A stretch of 64,000 nucleotides of DNA from Advenella sp. FME57. Lineage in GTDB: Bacteria; Pseudomonadota; Gammaproteobacteria; Burkholderiales; Burkholderiaceae_B. The DNA is taken from contig NZ_JABUXU010000003.1 of the NCBI RefSeq assembly GCF_014897675.1, positions 124,001-188,000 of the forward strand. Direction: 5' to 3'. Shown here piece by piece: positions 1-8,283 of this stretch; position 1 is the first letter of the stretch, and each line of letters opens with the position of its first letter. The notes below the pieces were generated by a model. It ran no database searches, was not told the origin of the DNA, and saw nothing but the letters and a program-made list of their open reading frames with translations. Both the position numbers and the translations under genes were made by a program.

Positions 1-2
1 GT

Positions 3-440
3 GACGCCAATCTGCGTGTTGAGACAAATGGCGTAATGATCGCTTCACTGACTCCATGCGCTAAACGCGGAGTGTATCGTTTCGAGCTCCCCGCAGGACT
101 GAAATCTGACATCCGCATCCTGTCGAACTCAACTGTCATACGTGATACATCGCTCAACAGCCGTCGCGATATGCGCATAGTTGGTGTCGGTCTGAACGAG
201 ATCGGTCTGGTTGTAGATGGTATTCGTCATCAAATTGATATTACTGACAAGTCGCTCACAGGGTTGCATGAGGTTCAGGACGTGAATAACACGAATATGC
301 GCTGGACAACGGGCGAGGCAGTCATTCCGGCAAGTCTGGTACCAGCATCAAAAAGCACTATTGCCTTGGATTTGAGTGTCTTGCGTACAAATATGTACTG
401 GACCGCCGGCGAGCAGCAAAAAGCACGAAAAGCAGCCTGA
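3..440 (+). CDS. Hint-domain-like protein, C-terminal fragment (5' end outside window)
   Basis: The reading frame is open from base 3 with no stop, so the gene begins before the window; the ATG at 36 is probably internal. What remains is about 145 residues. The segment with RFELPAG, IRILSNSTVIRD, RRDMRIVGVGLNEI and, further on, MRWTTGEAVIP resembles the C-terminal region that follows the Hint (intein/hedgehog-like) domain in bacterial Hint-containing proteins, where an 'RWTxGxAxxP' block is usual. That family match is from memory and covers only the tail, so the function of the whole protein cannot be stated. The gene ends just before a clear terminator hairpin at 474-498. Confidence 0.55.
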   Translation, partial: DANLRVETNGVMIASLTPCAKRGVYRFELPAGLKSDIRILSNSTVIRDTSLNSRRDMRIVGVGLNEIGLVVDGIRHQIDITDKSLTGLHEVQDVNNTNMRWTTGEAVIPASLVPASKSTIALDLSVLRTNMYWTAGEQQKARKAA

Positions 441-473
441 CAGTGGGCGCAGTTAGCAATCGGCTATAAGGAG

Positions 474-498
474 AGCCGCACTCTTGTGCGGCTTTTTC
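474..498 (+). terminator. Rho-independent terminator after the Hint-like gene
   Basis: The stem AGCCGCA (474-480) pairs perfectly with TGCGGCT (487-493) across a 6-base loop and runs into a T tract. It lies 34 bases after the stop codon at 440. Confidence 0.85.
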
Positions 499-788
499 TA
501 CACATACAGGCCACGCATATCCTTGGATCTCGTCACAAGATATCTATCCGGTTCACGGCTCTGACTGACTCTTCCGCACATATGCTGCCCCTTGATGAGT
601 GAGCTAAATTCACTTGCACGACAAATCGTTGATGACGTGTCAAACCTTAGCCTCACCAGCCCGATTGGTGTTTGTATGCAACTAATAATCGCGTGTCACG
701 GTTTTGTCATATAAATCCCCGAGAATATTCTATTGTTCCAGTAATATCAAAATATGGAATTCAACAATAACCGCTTTCTGAGGCTTTC
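499..788. other. Intergenic region upstream of the first arsC
   Basis: Together with 441-498 this makes about 350 gene-free bases. The half nearest arsC is AT-rich (from about 700) and presumably carries the arsC promoter, but I cannot assign -35 and -10 boxes with confidence. No repeat or RNA gene was recognised. Confidence 0.5.
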
Positions 789-1295
789 ATGACTGACAAA
801 ACCTATAACATCCTATTCCTCTGCACTGGCAATTCTGCTCGGAGCATTATGGCAGAAGCCCTTGCGACTACCCTAAGCCACGGTAAATTCATTGGCTACA
901 GTGCGGGCAGCCACCCGGGAGGACAGGTTAATCCATTTGCTATCGATAAAGTAGAAAAGACTGGCTATCCTACCGACAAGCTGCGCAGTAAAAGCTGGGA
1001 TGAGTTTGCTGCCGTCGATGCGCCGCATATGGATTTTGTGATTACGGTTTGTGATAATGCCGCGGGAGAAGTGTGTCCACTATGGCCTGGGCATCCAATA
1101 TCCGCACATTGGTCTTTTGAGGACCCGGCTGCTGTTCAGGGTACAGAGGACGAGAAGCAGGCTGCGTTTGATAAAGTATTCAGGCAAATAACGATGCGGA
1201 TGAACTCGTTCATTAATTTGCCATTCCACCTACTTGACAAAGAGGCCATTCAAAAAGAAGTCAGAAAGATCGGCGATACGCCGGCGGCCAACTAA
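789..1295 (+). CDS. arsC: Arsenate reductase, low-molecular-weight phosphatase (thioredoxin) type
   Basis: This 168-residue protein carries the phosphatase P-loop CTGNSARS (nucleophile Cys12) near the N-terminus, as in arsenate reductases of the low-molecular-weight tyrosine phosphatase fold. It reduces arsenate to arsenite in the cytoplasm. Further on it has VITVCDNAAGEVCPLWPG, which supplies the resolving cysteines of this family, and an SFEDPAA block. Length is normal to slightly long. GAGG lies five bases before the ATG. It is convergent with arsB and separated from it by a long perfect hairpin. A second, unrelated type of arsenate reductase is encoded at 3256, so the island holds two routes to the same reaction. 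Confidence 0.93.
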   Translation: MTDKTYNILFLCTGNSARSIMAEALATTLSHGKFIGYSAGSHPGGQVNPFAIDKVEKTGYPTDKLRSKSWDEFAAVDAPHMDFVITVCDNAAGEVCPLWPGHPISAHWSFEDPAAVQGTEDEKQAAFDKVFRQITMRMNSFINLPFHLLDKEAIQKEVRKIGDTPAAN

Positions 1296-1321
1296 TTACG
1301 ACAGCGCTGATCGAATCTATT

Positions 1322-1356
1322 AATTGGCCATGGACAATTTCATTCCATGGCCAATT
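1322..1356. terminator. Bidirectional hairpin between arsC and arsB
   Basis: A perfect 13-base-pair inverted repeat, AATTGGCCATGGA (1322-1334) with TCCATGGCCAATT (1344-1356), has a 9-base loop. It lies between two convergent genes, so it can end transcription from both sides, although neither side has a long T tract. Confidence 0.7.
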
Positions 1357-1366
1357 CGTTTACTGT

Positions 1367-2653
1367 TTACCACAGCGTGAGCCTTAATGCCAAGGCAGCC
1401 AGCGTCACTAGTAGAACCGGTACAGTCAACACGATACCAACCCGGAAATAATATGCCCATGTAATCGTCATGCCTTTGCGCGACAGAACATGTAGCCATA
1501 ACAGTGTTGCCAGACTACCAATGGGCGTAATTTTTGGCCCCAGGTCACTACCGATCACATTCGCATAAATCATGGCTTCTTTTATGACCCCGGTGGCCTG
1601 GCTAGACTCGATCGACAATGCGCCTACAAGTACAGTAGGCATATTATTCATGATGGACGATAGAAACGCTGTTAAAAATCCTGTCCCTAGCGCCGCGCTC
1701 CAAAGGCCTTTGTCTGCCAAATCGTTTAAAAGTCCTGCTATGTAATCTGTTAAGCCTGCATTGCGCAGTCCATACACCACCAAGTACATTCCCAAAGAGA
1801 AAATCACAATTGACCAAGGTGCCTCGCGGATTACCTTCTTTGTGCTGATTACATGATTGCGGCCAGCCACAGCCAACAAAACGGCAGCGCCCATGGCGGC
1901 AATGGCGCTGACTGGAATGCCGAAATTCTCAAGCACAAAGAAACTGATCAAAAGTAATGCCAACACATACCAGCCTGCACGGAATGTTGCGAAATCCTTA
2001 ATCGCTTCGTTCGGCTGCTTGAGTTGTCGGCGATCATATGTAGCGGGCACGCTTGAGCGAAAATACCAAAGTAAAACAAGTAGCGTTGCTGCAACTGATA
2101 CAAAGTTAACCGGTACCATGATAGCGGCATACCGCGCAAAACTAATGTTGAAAAAGTCTGCCGAAACGATATTTACCAGATTTGAAACGATCAAAGGAAG
2201 ACTGGCCGTATCGGCGATGAATCCTGCCGCCATGACAAAAGCCAAGGTAGCTCCCGGACCGAAACCGAGAGCCAAGAGCATTGCCATGACAATGGGCGTA
2301 AGAATAAGGGCTGCTCCATCATTGGCGAAAAATGCTGACACCGCAGCGCCAAGCAAAATAATCAGACAGAATAGAACCTTGCCCTTGCCGCCGCCCCAAC
2401 GAGCGACATGTAAGGCTGCCCATTCAAAAAAACCAGCTTCATCTAATAACAAGCTGATAATAATAATGGCAATAAATGTGGCGGTTGCATTCCACACGAT
2501 ATTCCATACGACCGGAATGTCGCCAATTTGAATGACACCAAATAATAACGCCAGTAATGCTCCAAAAGAAGCGCTCCAACCGATGCCTAATCCACGAGGC
2601 TGCCAGATGACTAATACAATAGTCACAATAAAAATTGCTACAGCTGTAAACAC
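1367..2653 (-). CDS. arsB: Arsenite efflux permease ArsB
   Basis: This 428-residue, strongly hydrophobic protein has the multiple membrane spans of the ArsB family. Its stretches [80 protein letters not shown] and [20 protein letters not shown] match the E. coli chromosomal and plasmid ArsB proteins almost word for word, so it is ArsB and not ACR3. It extrudes arsenite and antimonite across the inner membrane. The start is GTG at 2653, preceded by AGGA at a normal distance. It follows arsR on the same strand and is probably co-transcribed with it. No arsA or arsD is present, so efflux would run on the proton motive force alone. Confidence 0.96.
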   Translation of the reverse strand: MFTAVAIFIVTIVLVIWQPRGLGIGWSASFGALLALLFGVIQIGDIPVVWNIVWNATATFIAIIIISLLLDEAGFFEWAALHVARWGGGKGKVLFCLIILLGAAVSAFFANDGAALILTPIVMAMLLALGFGPGATLAFVMAAGFIADTASLPLIVSNLVNIVSADFFNISFARYAAIMVPVNFVSVAATLLVLLWYFRSSVPATYDRRQLKQPNEAIKDFATFRAGWYVLALLLISFFVLENFGIPVSAIAAMGAAVLLAVAGRNHVISTKKVIREAPWSIVIFSLGMYLVVYGLRNAGLTDYIAGLLNDLADKGLWSAALGTGFLTAFLSSIMNNMPTVLVGALSIESSQATGVIKEAMIYANVIGSDLGPKITPIGSLATLLWLHVLSRKGMTITWAYYFRVGIVLTVPVLLVTLAALALRLTLW

Positions 2654-2736
2654 GTTAATCCTTGTTGAATAAAATCAGCAGTTTTTGCTGATCATCGTAT
2701 AGAGAAATGGTGCGAATTAGAACACTGAGGATGTGA

Positions 2737-3084
2737 TTAATGATTGTCGATTAACGCTTCAGACCTGGCGCAGGGGTCCATCGAAACTGAAATGCATAGG
2801 TTCCCGCCACAGCAGTTTTCTGTTAGGAATGACAGCAACTCTGACATTGACTGGAACTTTACCGAGTAAATGACATACCGACCTTCTTGCCGGGAATCCA
2901 GCAGGTCGGCGTTCATTAGTTCTTTCAAATGAAACGAAAGCGAGGAGGGTGGGATCTCAAGCAAGTCAGCCAGCTGTCCCGCCTGTAAACCCCCGGGACC
3001 GGCTTGCATTAAATGACGATAGGCCACCATGCGGGATTCATGGGCCAATGCGGCTAGCGCCTTCACGGCATTTTTTGTTTCCAT
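2737..3084 (-). CDS. arsR: ArsR-family arsenic-responsive repressor
   Basis: This small protein (115 residues from the ATG at 3084; a TTG start at 3096 would add four) has the winged helix-turn-helix of ArsR/SmtB regulators: ALAHESRMVAYRHL, then AGQLADLLEIPPSSLSFHLKELMNADLL as recognition helices and SRQEGRYVIYSV as the wing. Near the C-terminus ENCCGGNLC supplies clustered cysteines, as in the subgroup that senses arsenite outside the DNA-binding helix. It would repress its own arsR-arsB operon and perhaps the divergent arsC-arsH operon until arsenite or antimonite binds. The intergenic region contains a candidate operator dyad at 3094-3143. Confidence 0.93.
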   Translation of the reverse strand: METKNAVKALAALAHESRMVAYRHLMQAGPGGLQAGQLADLLEIPPSSLSFHLKELMNADLLDSRQEGRYVIYSVKFQSMSELLSFLTENCCGGNLCISVSMDPCARSEALIDNH

Positions 3085-3093
3085 AGCAGTTCT

Positions 3094-3143
3094 CAATATT
3101 ATCTACGATATTTCGATATTTATAGAATTATAGTATAATATTG
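3094..3143. promoter_or_regulatory. Inverted repeat in the divergent arsR / arsC promoter region
   Basis: CAATATTAT (3094-3102) is exactly complementary to ATAATATTG (3135-3143), and a direct repeat of CGATATT lies inside. The dyad begins ten bases upstream of the arsR start in very AT-rich DNA shared by the two divergent units, which fits an ArsR operator. The assignment to ArsR is inference from position. Confidence 0.5.
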
Positions 3144-3255
3144 TCATTGATACTATTTTATTGACTGTAATATGAAGTTATGACACGCATATTACATGCC
3201 AGTTATTTGTTTTTAACCAGCTAACAGAGTGTAATTTTTCAAATTTTGGAGCAAC

Positions 3256-3666
3256 ATGAACGACGTTACTATCTACCATAACCCGGACTGCGGCACTTCT
3301 CGCAACACATTGGCAATGATACGTAATGCGGGCATTGAGCCGACTATTATTGAATACTTAAAAACGCCGCCAGATCGTGAAACAGTGAAATCTCTTATCT
3401 CGCAGGCAGGGTTGACGGTGCGCGAGGCGCTAAGAGAAAAAGGAACGCCTTACCAGGAACTGGGGCTATCAGAGTCCTTGTTGACTGAAGACCAATTGCT
3501 TGATGCAATCGAGGCGCATCCGATCCTGATTAACCGCCCATTCGTTGTGACTTCCAAGGGGGTCAAACTGTGTCGTCCCTCAGAGGTTGTTCTGGATATT
3601 TTGCCTCAGCCGCAGTTGAATGACTTTGTAAAAGAAGACGGCCAGGTCGTAGCGAGGAATGAGTGA
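3256..3666 (+). CDS. arsC: Arsenate reductase, glutaredoxin type (ArsC of the ArsC/Spx fold)
   Basis: A 136-residue protein of the glutathione/glutaredoxin-dependent arsenate reductase family. It opens with VTIYHNPDCGTSRNTLAMIRN, where Cys12 is the catalytic cysteine, and contains IIEYLKTPP, HPILINRPFVVTSKGVKLCRPSE and a short acidic tail, all characteristic of the E. coli R773 protein. Length matches the family. GGAG stands upstream of the ATG (TTGGAGCAACATG). It is divergent from arsR and followed 68 bases later by arsH, probably in one transcript. It is not homologous to the arsenate reductase at 789. Confidence 0.95.
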   Translation: MNDVTIYHNPDCGTSRNTLAMIRNAGIEPTIIEYLKTPPDRETVKSLISQAGLTVREALREKGTPYQELGLSESLLTEDQLLDAIEAHPILINRPFVVTSKGVKLCRPSEVVLDILPQPQLNDFVKEDGQVVARNE

Positions 3667-3734
3667 TCCGAGTTCATGACTGCCTGACAAAGCGCGGCCC
3701 CCTGATCATAGCTTGTCCTATTTATTAAAATATT

Positions 3735-4478
3735 ATGAAATCGATAGAATTTACTTCGTCAGACGAGATGCCAAATCTGAACAGCGACCAATTTGACACA
3801 CCTTCAATCGAGAAACTCGAGTTATCTGCAGATTTTCCACATCCGCCACGAATACTTTTATTGTACGGATCTTTAAGAGAGCGTTCGTTCAGTCGCTTGT
3901 TGACCATGGAAGCTGCCAGAATTCTCGAAAAACTGGGGGCGGAGACGCGTATTTTTGATCCTCACGGTTTACCGCTGCCGGATAGTGTGCCGGCGAGTCA
4001 TCCGAAAGTGGCCGAATTACGGCAATTATCAGAATGGTCAGAAGGGCAGGTATGGTGCAGCCCTGAGCGACATGGCAATATGACTGGTGTTTTTAAAAGT
4101 CAGATCGATTGGTTGCCGCTTGAGATAGGAAGCGTAAGGCCGACGCAAGGCCGAACGCTTGCGGTTATGCAGGTGTCTGGGGGCTCGCAGTCCTTTAATG
4201 CTGTCAATTCCTTAAGAATTCTGGGACGCTGGATGCGCATGGTGACTATTCCTAATCAATCTTCAGTGGCAAAAGCTTACCTGGAGTTTGATGAGAATGA
4301 TCGAATGAAACCATCTCCATACTATGACCGGGTCGTGGATGTGATGGAAGAGCTCTACAAATTCACCTTGCTAATACGAAGCCGTAGCGATTATCTTACA
4401 GAAAGGTATAGTGAAAGAAAGGGTGTTGCCGCATCGGCCCTGCGCCACACCGAGGCGGCAATGAATCAAGAGGTTTGA
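3735..4478 (+). CDS. arsH: ArsH, NADPH-dependent FMN reductase / organoarsenical oxidase
   Basis: This 247-residue protein has the flavodoxin-like fold of Ars[26 protein letters not shown] (phosphate-binding loop GSLRERS), then [33 protein letters not shown] and [24 protein letters not shown]. These blocks are diagnostic for ArsH within the NADPH-dependent FMN reductase family. ArsH oxidises trivalent methyl- and aryl-arsenicals to less toxic pentavalent forms using NADPH and FMN in the cytoplasm. It follows the glutaredoxin-type arsC and closes the arsenic island. Confidence 0.94.
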   Translation: MKSIEFTSSDEMPNLNSDQFDTPSIEKLELSADFPHPPRILLLYGSLRERSFSRLLTMEAARILEKLGAETRIFDPHGLPLPDSVPASHPKVAELRQLSEWSEGQVWCSPERHGNMTGVFKSQIDWLPLEIGSVRPTQGRTLAVMQVSGGSQSFNAVNSLRILGRWMRMVTIPNQSSVAKAYLEFDENDRMKPSPYYDRVVDVMEELYKFTLLIRSRSDYLTERYSERKGVAASALRHTEAAMNQEV

Positions 4479-4790
4479 CTTCAAGAGATTCTGCGGTTCA
4501 AGCTCAACGGGTTTGAGCCGATAAATGATTGTGTTTCATACACTTGGCAGCGTGGGTGTCATGTCATGAAGGACAGTTGCCGCGCCGTGTGCCAGGCTTC
4601 TTTTGAACTGCCAATGCTGGTGTGCTGTTTTTGATTTTCCACTGCCCCGCACTTATACAGATGTCATATTTTTTTCGCGTCGGCAAAAGCAGCAGGAATT
4701 TGTCTGTCGGCCGGCTGTCCTCCGGAGATGGCCGGGAAATAGATGGCCTGTCGTCTATTGTGACAGGCGGCATATTATGTTTGTGGCAGG
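4479..4790. other. Gene-free stretch between arsH and the small lipoprotein gene
   Basis: About 310 bases separate two convergent genes. Short open frames exist but lack ribosome binding sites or recognisable protein features. No convincing terminator, repeat or RNA gene was seen. Confidence 0.5.
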
Positions 4791-5042
4791 CTATTTTCTG
4801 TGCCTGGCGGCTTCGTCTCTTTGTATCCGATCCAGCGATCTCTCGGTTTCGTTTTCGTTAAGAGCCTGTTGTTGCAGCATGCATTGGTCAAAATGAGGTG
4901 AACCAGGTTGGATACCCAGCGTGGCGCACTGCTTGCGGTATCCATCTGCTTCCATATCGTCCAGCGCCTGGCATCCGCTCAGCAGGCCGGCCAGCACAAG
5001 GCTCATGGCTACGATGGTTTTGGTTGACGACAGTTGACGCAT
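4791..5042 (-). CDS. Small predicted lipoprotein
   Basis: An 83-residue protein with a positively charged start, a hydrophobic stretch and the lipobox LLSGC, so it should be lipidated at Cys24 and anchored in a membrane facing the periplasm. The mature part is short, hydrophilic and charged (DDMEADGYRKQC, then ETERSLDRIQRDEAARHRK), with two more cysteines that could form a disulfide. A strong GGGGAG ribosome binding site precedes the ATG at 5042. I do not recognise a family. It is a stand-alone gene. Confidence 0.75.
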   Translation of the reverse strand: MRQLSSTKTIVAMSLVLAGLLSGCQALDDMEADGYRKQCATLGIQPGSPHFDQCMLQQQALNENETERSLDRIQRDEAARHRK

Positions 5043-5490
5043 TATATTTTCTCCCCTGAAAAAAAGAATGAATGTTCATTAAATCATTGATCATGGTTTC
5101 TGCATAGCGGTTAATCCGCTCCGGTATCCTGAATGAAAAGTGGCGGTATCGGTTCAGTGTCGCAAACGAACATACCAAGCGCCCAGCGCACATATAATCA
5201 CGCATGCAATCACTCATGCTCATGTCTCGCCGCGAACAGAGACGCTGCACGTACGCGCCGGTAGTTCCGTTATGCGCGGTCATCGGCTATACGCTGTGCG
5301 GCATTGCGGCGGGTGTTGGGGGCAATGAAGTCGTGTTGTGCATGCAGAGGGTGTTTTGGAGCACTTTGCCGCGGGACAAGGCACAGATACGGCTTATCCG
5401 TCCAGACAGGATTGAGCTGCGCTCAAAAACGGGCTCGGTGTCCAGCTTTTTGAGCGCAGTTTATTGGGGGGCGTCCAGCTTAGCGGGCTA
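5043..5490. other. Gene-free stretch upstream of the small lipoprotein gene
   Basis: About 450 bases lie between the lipoprotein start and the end of the SDR gene. It must hold the lipoprotein promoter. The only clear structure is the long perfect inverted repeat at 5417-5459. Open frames here look like chance. Confidence 0.5.
5417..5459. repeat. Perfect 13-bp inverted repeat downstream of the SDR gene
   Basis: CTGCGCTCAAAAA (5417-5429) pairs exactly with TTTTTGAGCGCAG (5447-5459) around a 17-base loop. It lies 31 bases after the SDR stop codon. The T run is inside the hairpin and not after it, so it is not a textbook terminator, although it may still stop or protect the SDR transcript. Confidence 0.7.
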
Positions 5491-6264
5491 TTATTTTGTG
5501 GTGTAGCCACCATTGACCAGAATGGTCTGGCCGGTCATCCACCAGCCTTCAGATACCATGAAGCGGACCCATGGCACGATATCTTCAATATCCGTAAGTC
5601 CGGTTTTGGAAAAGGGTGACAGGGCTGCCGCTGTCTTGTGATATTCCACTGCTTCTTTGCCTTCGGCCGGATAAAAGAACGGGGTATCCATGGGGCCCGG
5701 GCCGATGGCGGTGACCGAAATGCCTCGCGCGCCAAACTCTTTTGAAGCTGCACGGGTGAAGTGTTCAACGGGTGCTTTCAGTCCTTCATAGGCAGAATAA
5801 AAAGGCGTATAGGCACCCAGCAGGGACGTGACCAGGGTGCAGATCTTGCCATTATCGTTGACCGCCTTGCCTGCTTCCTTGAGAAAGAAGAAAGCGGATT
5901 TGACGTTCACCGCACTGGATTGATCAAATTCCTTTTCTGTGACTTCGGTCATCGGTTTTTTAAGAACCATGCCAACTGTGTTAATGGCAATGTCCGGTCG
6001 TCCCACTGCGGCAATGGTGTCGGCAAACAGTTTTTCCATGGCGGCCGCGCTGCTCAGATCAGCCTGAAAGGCAACTGCCTTGGCGCCGGCTTGTTCGATT
6101 GCTGCAATCGTCTGGTCGGCCGCAGATTTGGCCTGGCCGCCGTGATAGTGAATGGCTACGGCTTTTGCGCCGTGCTGGGCGAATTCGCGTGCCAGCAGTC
6201 CGCCCAGGTTTTTTGCGCCGCCTGCAATGAGAACCACTTTTCCTTCAATTGTATTTCGGGACAT
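5491..6264 (-). CDS. Short-chain dehydrogenase/reductase (SDR) family oxidoreductase
   Basis: The 257-residue form starting at 6264 is preferred because AGAGGA stands seven bases before that ATG; an upstream ATG at 6312 has no such site. The protein is a classical SDR: the NAD(P)-binding motif is near the N-terminus (VVLIAGGAKNLGGLLAREFAQHGA), then INTVGM in place of the usual NNAG, a catalytic Ser in TSLLGAYTPFYSAYEGLK with the YxxxK pair (Tyr in SAYEGLK), and the C-terminal GQTILVNGGY. The substrate cannot be read from sequence. It is divergent from the LysR regulator at 6394, which probably controls it. Confidence 0.88.
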   Translation of the reverse strand: MSRNTIEGKVVLIAGGAKNLGGLLAREFAQHGAKAVAIHYHGGQAKSAADQTIAAIEQAGAKAVAFQADLSSAAAMEKLFADTIAAVGRPDIAINTVGMVLKKPMTEVTEKEFDQSSAVNVKSAFFFLKEAGKAVNDNGKICTLVTSLLGAYTPFYSAYEGLKAPVEHFTRAASKEFGARGISVTAIGPGPMDTPFFYPAEGKEAVEYHKTAAALSPFSKTGLTDIEDIVPWVRFMVSEGWWMTGQTILVNGGYTTK

Positions 6265-6393
6265 ATGTTTTTCCTCTGGAGTTGGGACGCGACGTATTGC
6301 CACGTTTGTCATATAGATTAATTGATCGTAAATCTCAAATAAAGCTGTTATTGTTGACGTCTTACGTCAATATTTACGAACAATAGAGTGCTC

Positions 6394-7305
6394 ATGGATC
6401 GGATCAGGCAGATGCAGGTCTTCATCCAGGTGATGAAAAGCGGCAATTTCACGCGTGCGGCCGAAGCGCTTCGTTTGCCGCGCTCGACGGTTTCGACCCT
6501 GATCCAGGAGCTGGAGGATCGATTGGGCGTTCAGCTTTTGCGCCGTACAACGCGTCGCATGACACCCACCTTCGAGGGGGCGCAGTTTGTCAAGACTGCG
6601 CGTGAAATCGTAGATGCGATTGAAGCTTCCGAGCAGATGTTTCATCCGGCCTCACAGCAGATGACCGGCCGTCTCAGAATCGATATGCCCAGTCGCATCG
6701 GCCGGCGCATCATCATTCCGGCGCTACCGTCATTGATCGCGATGCACCCTGAAGTCGAACTGGAGGTGAGCATGACCGATCGTATGGTGGATCTTGTTTC
6801 CGAGGGCATCGACTGCGTCATACGGGTGGGTGAACTGAGCGACTCCGATCTGATTTGCCGAAAACTTGGGGATATCGATATTATTACGTGTGCCAGCCCA
6901 GCTTATCTTGCAGGCATGGGTACTCCCGCAACACCTGACGCGTTGGGTACGCATCAGGTGGTGAACTATGCCTCGCGGTTTCCGACAGCGATGCCGGCCT
7001 GGGAATACGTGGCTCAGGGCAAACTGAATGTGGTGACCATGAGCAGTGTGATTTCGGTCAATAATGTGGAAGGCTATCTGGCTGCCGCGCTTGCCGGAAT
7101 GGGGCTGATCCAGATTCCGGCATTTGATGTGCGCGATCTGCTTGAGTCGGCTGAACTGATCGAAGTGCTGCCACAATTTCGTGCACCATCCATGCCATTG
7201 ACGTTTCTTTATGCCCGACGGCGCAATGTGCCTGCACGTATCCGCATATTCCAGCATTGGGTTTCCGAGCTGCTGAGCAAAGAGGGTGTGTTCAACGGTT
7301 CGTAG
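6394..7305 (+). CDS. LysR-family transcriptional regulator
   Basis: A 303-residue LysR-type regulator. Residues 1-60 form the winged helix-turn-helix (MQVFIQVMKSGNFTRAAEALRLPRSTVSTLIQELEDRLGVQLLRRTTRRM), followed by the linker helix and a substrate-binding domain (GRLRIDMPSRIGRRIIIPALPSLIAMHPEVELEV and later SDSDLICRKLGDIDIITCASPAYL). This resembles the subgroup of LysR proteins that sit next to and regulate SDR or quinone reductase genes. The ATG at 6394 fits the family start; a GTG two codons earlier is possible. The divergent arrangement with the SDR gene, 129 bases apart, suggests local control. The inducer is unknown. Confidence 0.92.
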   Translation: MDRIRQMQVFIQVMKSGNFTRAAEALRLPRSTVSTLIQELEDRLGVQLLRRTTRRMTPTFEGAQFVKTAREIVDAIEASEQMFHPASQQMTGRLRIDMPSRIGRRIIIPALPSLIAMHPEVELEVSMTDRMVDLVSEGIDCVIRVGELSDSDLICRKLGDIDIITCASPAYLAGMGTPATPDALGTHQVVNYASRFPTAMPAWEYVAQGKLNVVTMSSVISVNNVEGYLAAALAGMGLIQIPAFDVRDLLESAELIEVLPQFRAPSMPLTFLYARRRNVPARIRIFQHWVSELLSKEGVFNGS

Positions 7306-8283
7306 CAAGCGACAGCACCAGGCGTATGAGTCTGCCCGGGATCGGATGTAGTCAACGGGTTGGCAATGGTCACGCTGCAGGGTGAAGTCTTGCTACTGAG
7401 TTCAAACCTTGAGCGCTGGCGGGTATTTGCCGGGCCGGTGCAGCGGGTTCTATGCATGCTTGATGTTAACCACGGATGACCGGCAGCATCCAAATGACCC
7501 TGTGTCTGGGGCGGCGCAGACACATCTCGTTCGAAGGCCTTCAGTGGGCATTTCTGTTATATATTTTTACACTTCGGTTTTGAGTTGATGCGGTCACCGG
7601 TTTACCGGAGAATAGTAAATCCACAGGTAGCTCAACTGGTAGAGTATCCGAGTACTTCACGAGGAGGTTTACGGTTCGAACCCGTACCTGTGGAAGAATT
7701 TTCGCATCGGCATTGCGCTGACCGACTGAAGTGATAACAAGCGCTGGCTATGATCCGGTTGTCGCGATGGCGGCGTTTGTATTTTGCATATGCCTGGGGC
7801 CGAGCACAGCTTGTGGTTTAATGCTGCAGTCTTGCGGCAATGCTGCAAAATTTTTGCCGATGCGTTCCCTATCCAGGAGGCCCGTTCTCATGACAGATGC
7901 AAAAACAGTAAGCACAAAGCCATCCCGGCCTGGTTCCTGAGCATGCAAAGCCCCATTTTTCCCGGTATTGAATAAAAAAGACGGTGTTCGTCGGATAATA
8001 AAAATCAGTGATCGTTGTTTTTGCCCGTGAGGTGTGCCGGACGGCGGCAAATTGTCGGCGCTGCATGTTCCAGGCATGTCAGGCGTGATTGGCAGCCGGA
8101 TATTTTTCTTACAGTATCAGACCCATATGCTTGTTTGGGGGAGATAGTTAAAAAGTAGAAATGGCAGTGGCTACAGCGACTATGGTGGCTAGAGAGGGTG
8201 CCGATTGCATTTTATGCTGTCAAGCGATGGGCTTGCCGATCGACGGCAATCTGCCGGGTCATTTACATAAATGGGGTAACGGG
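7306..8283. other. Gene-poor stretch of nearly 1 kb
   Basis: No convincing protein gene is seen between the LysR stop and the transglutaminase-like start. Small overlapping frames on both strands lack ribosome binding sites and family features. The only recognisable element is the tRNA-like sequence at 7621-7694. Such a stretch is unusual in this otherwise dense window and may be a remnant of decayed DNA. Confidence 0.55.
7621..7694 (+). tRNA. tRNA-like element, probably a degenerate tRNA or tRNA-derived RNA
   Basis: The 74-base element folds as a cloverleaf: acceptor CCACAGG (7621-7627) pairs perfectly with CCTGTGG (7687-7693), then TA, a D arm GCTC-AACTGGTA-GAGT with the conserved GG, and a T arm TACGG-TTCGAAC-CCGTA with a perfect stem. 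The anticodon arm is abnormal: the best fold is TCCGAG with CGAGGA, where the two middle pairs are tandem G-A mismatches, enclosing a 7-base loop TACTTCA that lacks the invariant T at position 33. No CCA is encoded (discriminator A followed by AG). No ordinary amino acid identity can be assigned. It may be a pseudogene or a tRNA-like RNA with another role. Confidence 0.6.

Noticed and set aside
1857-2531. Long open frame on the plus strand opposite arsB
   Set aside because: It is the antisense shadow of a well-recognised ArsB and has no family likeness or ribosome site.
7621-7694. An ordinary, functional tRNA gene
   Set aside because: The anticodon arm cannot form a canonical stem and loop with T33, so no amino acid identity can be assigned. 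It is reported as tRNA-like only.
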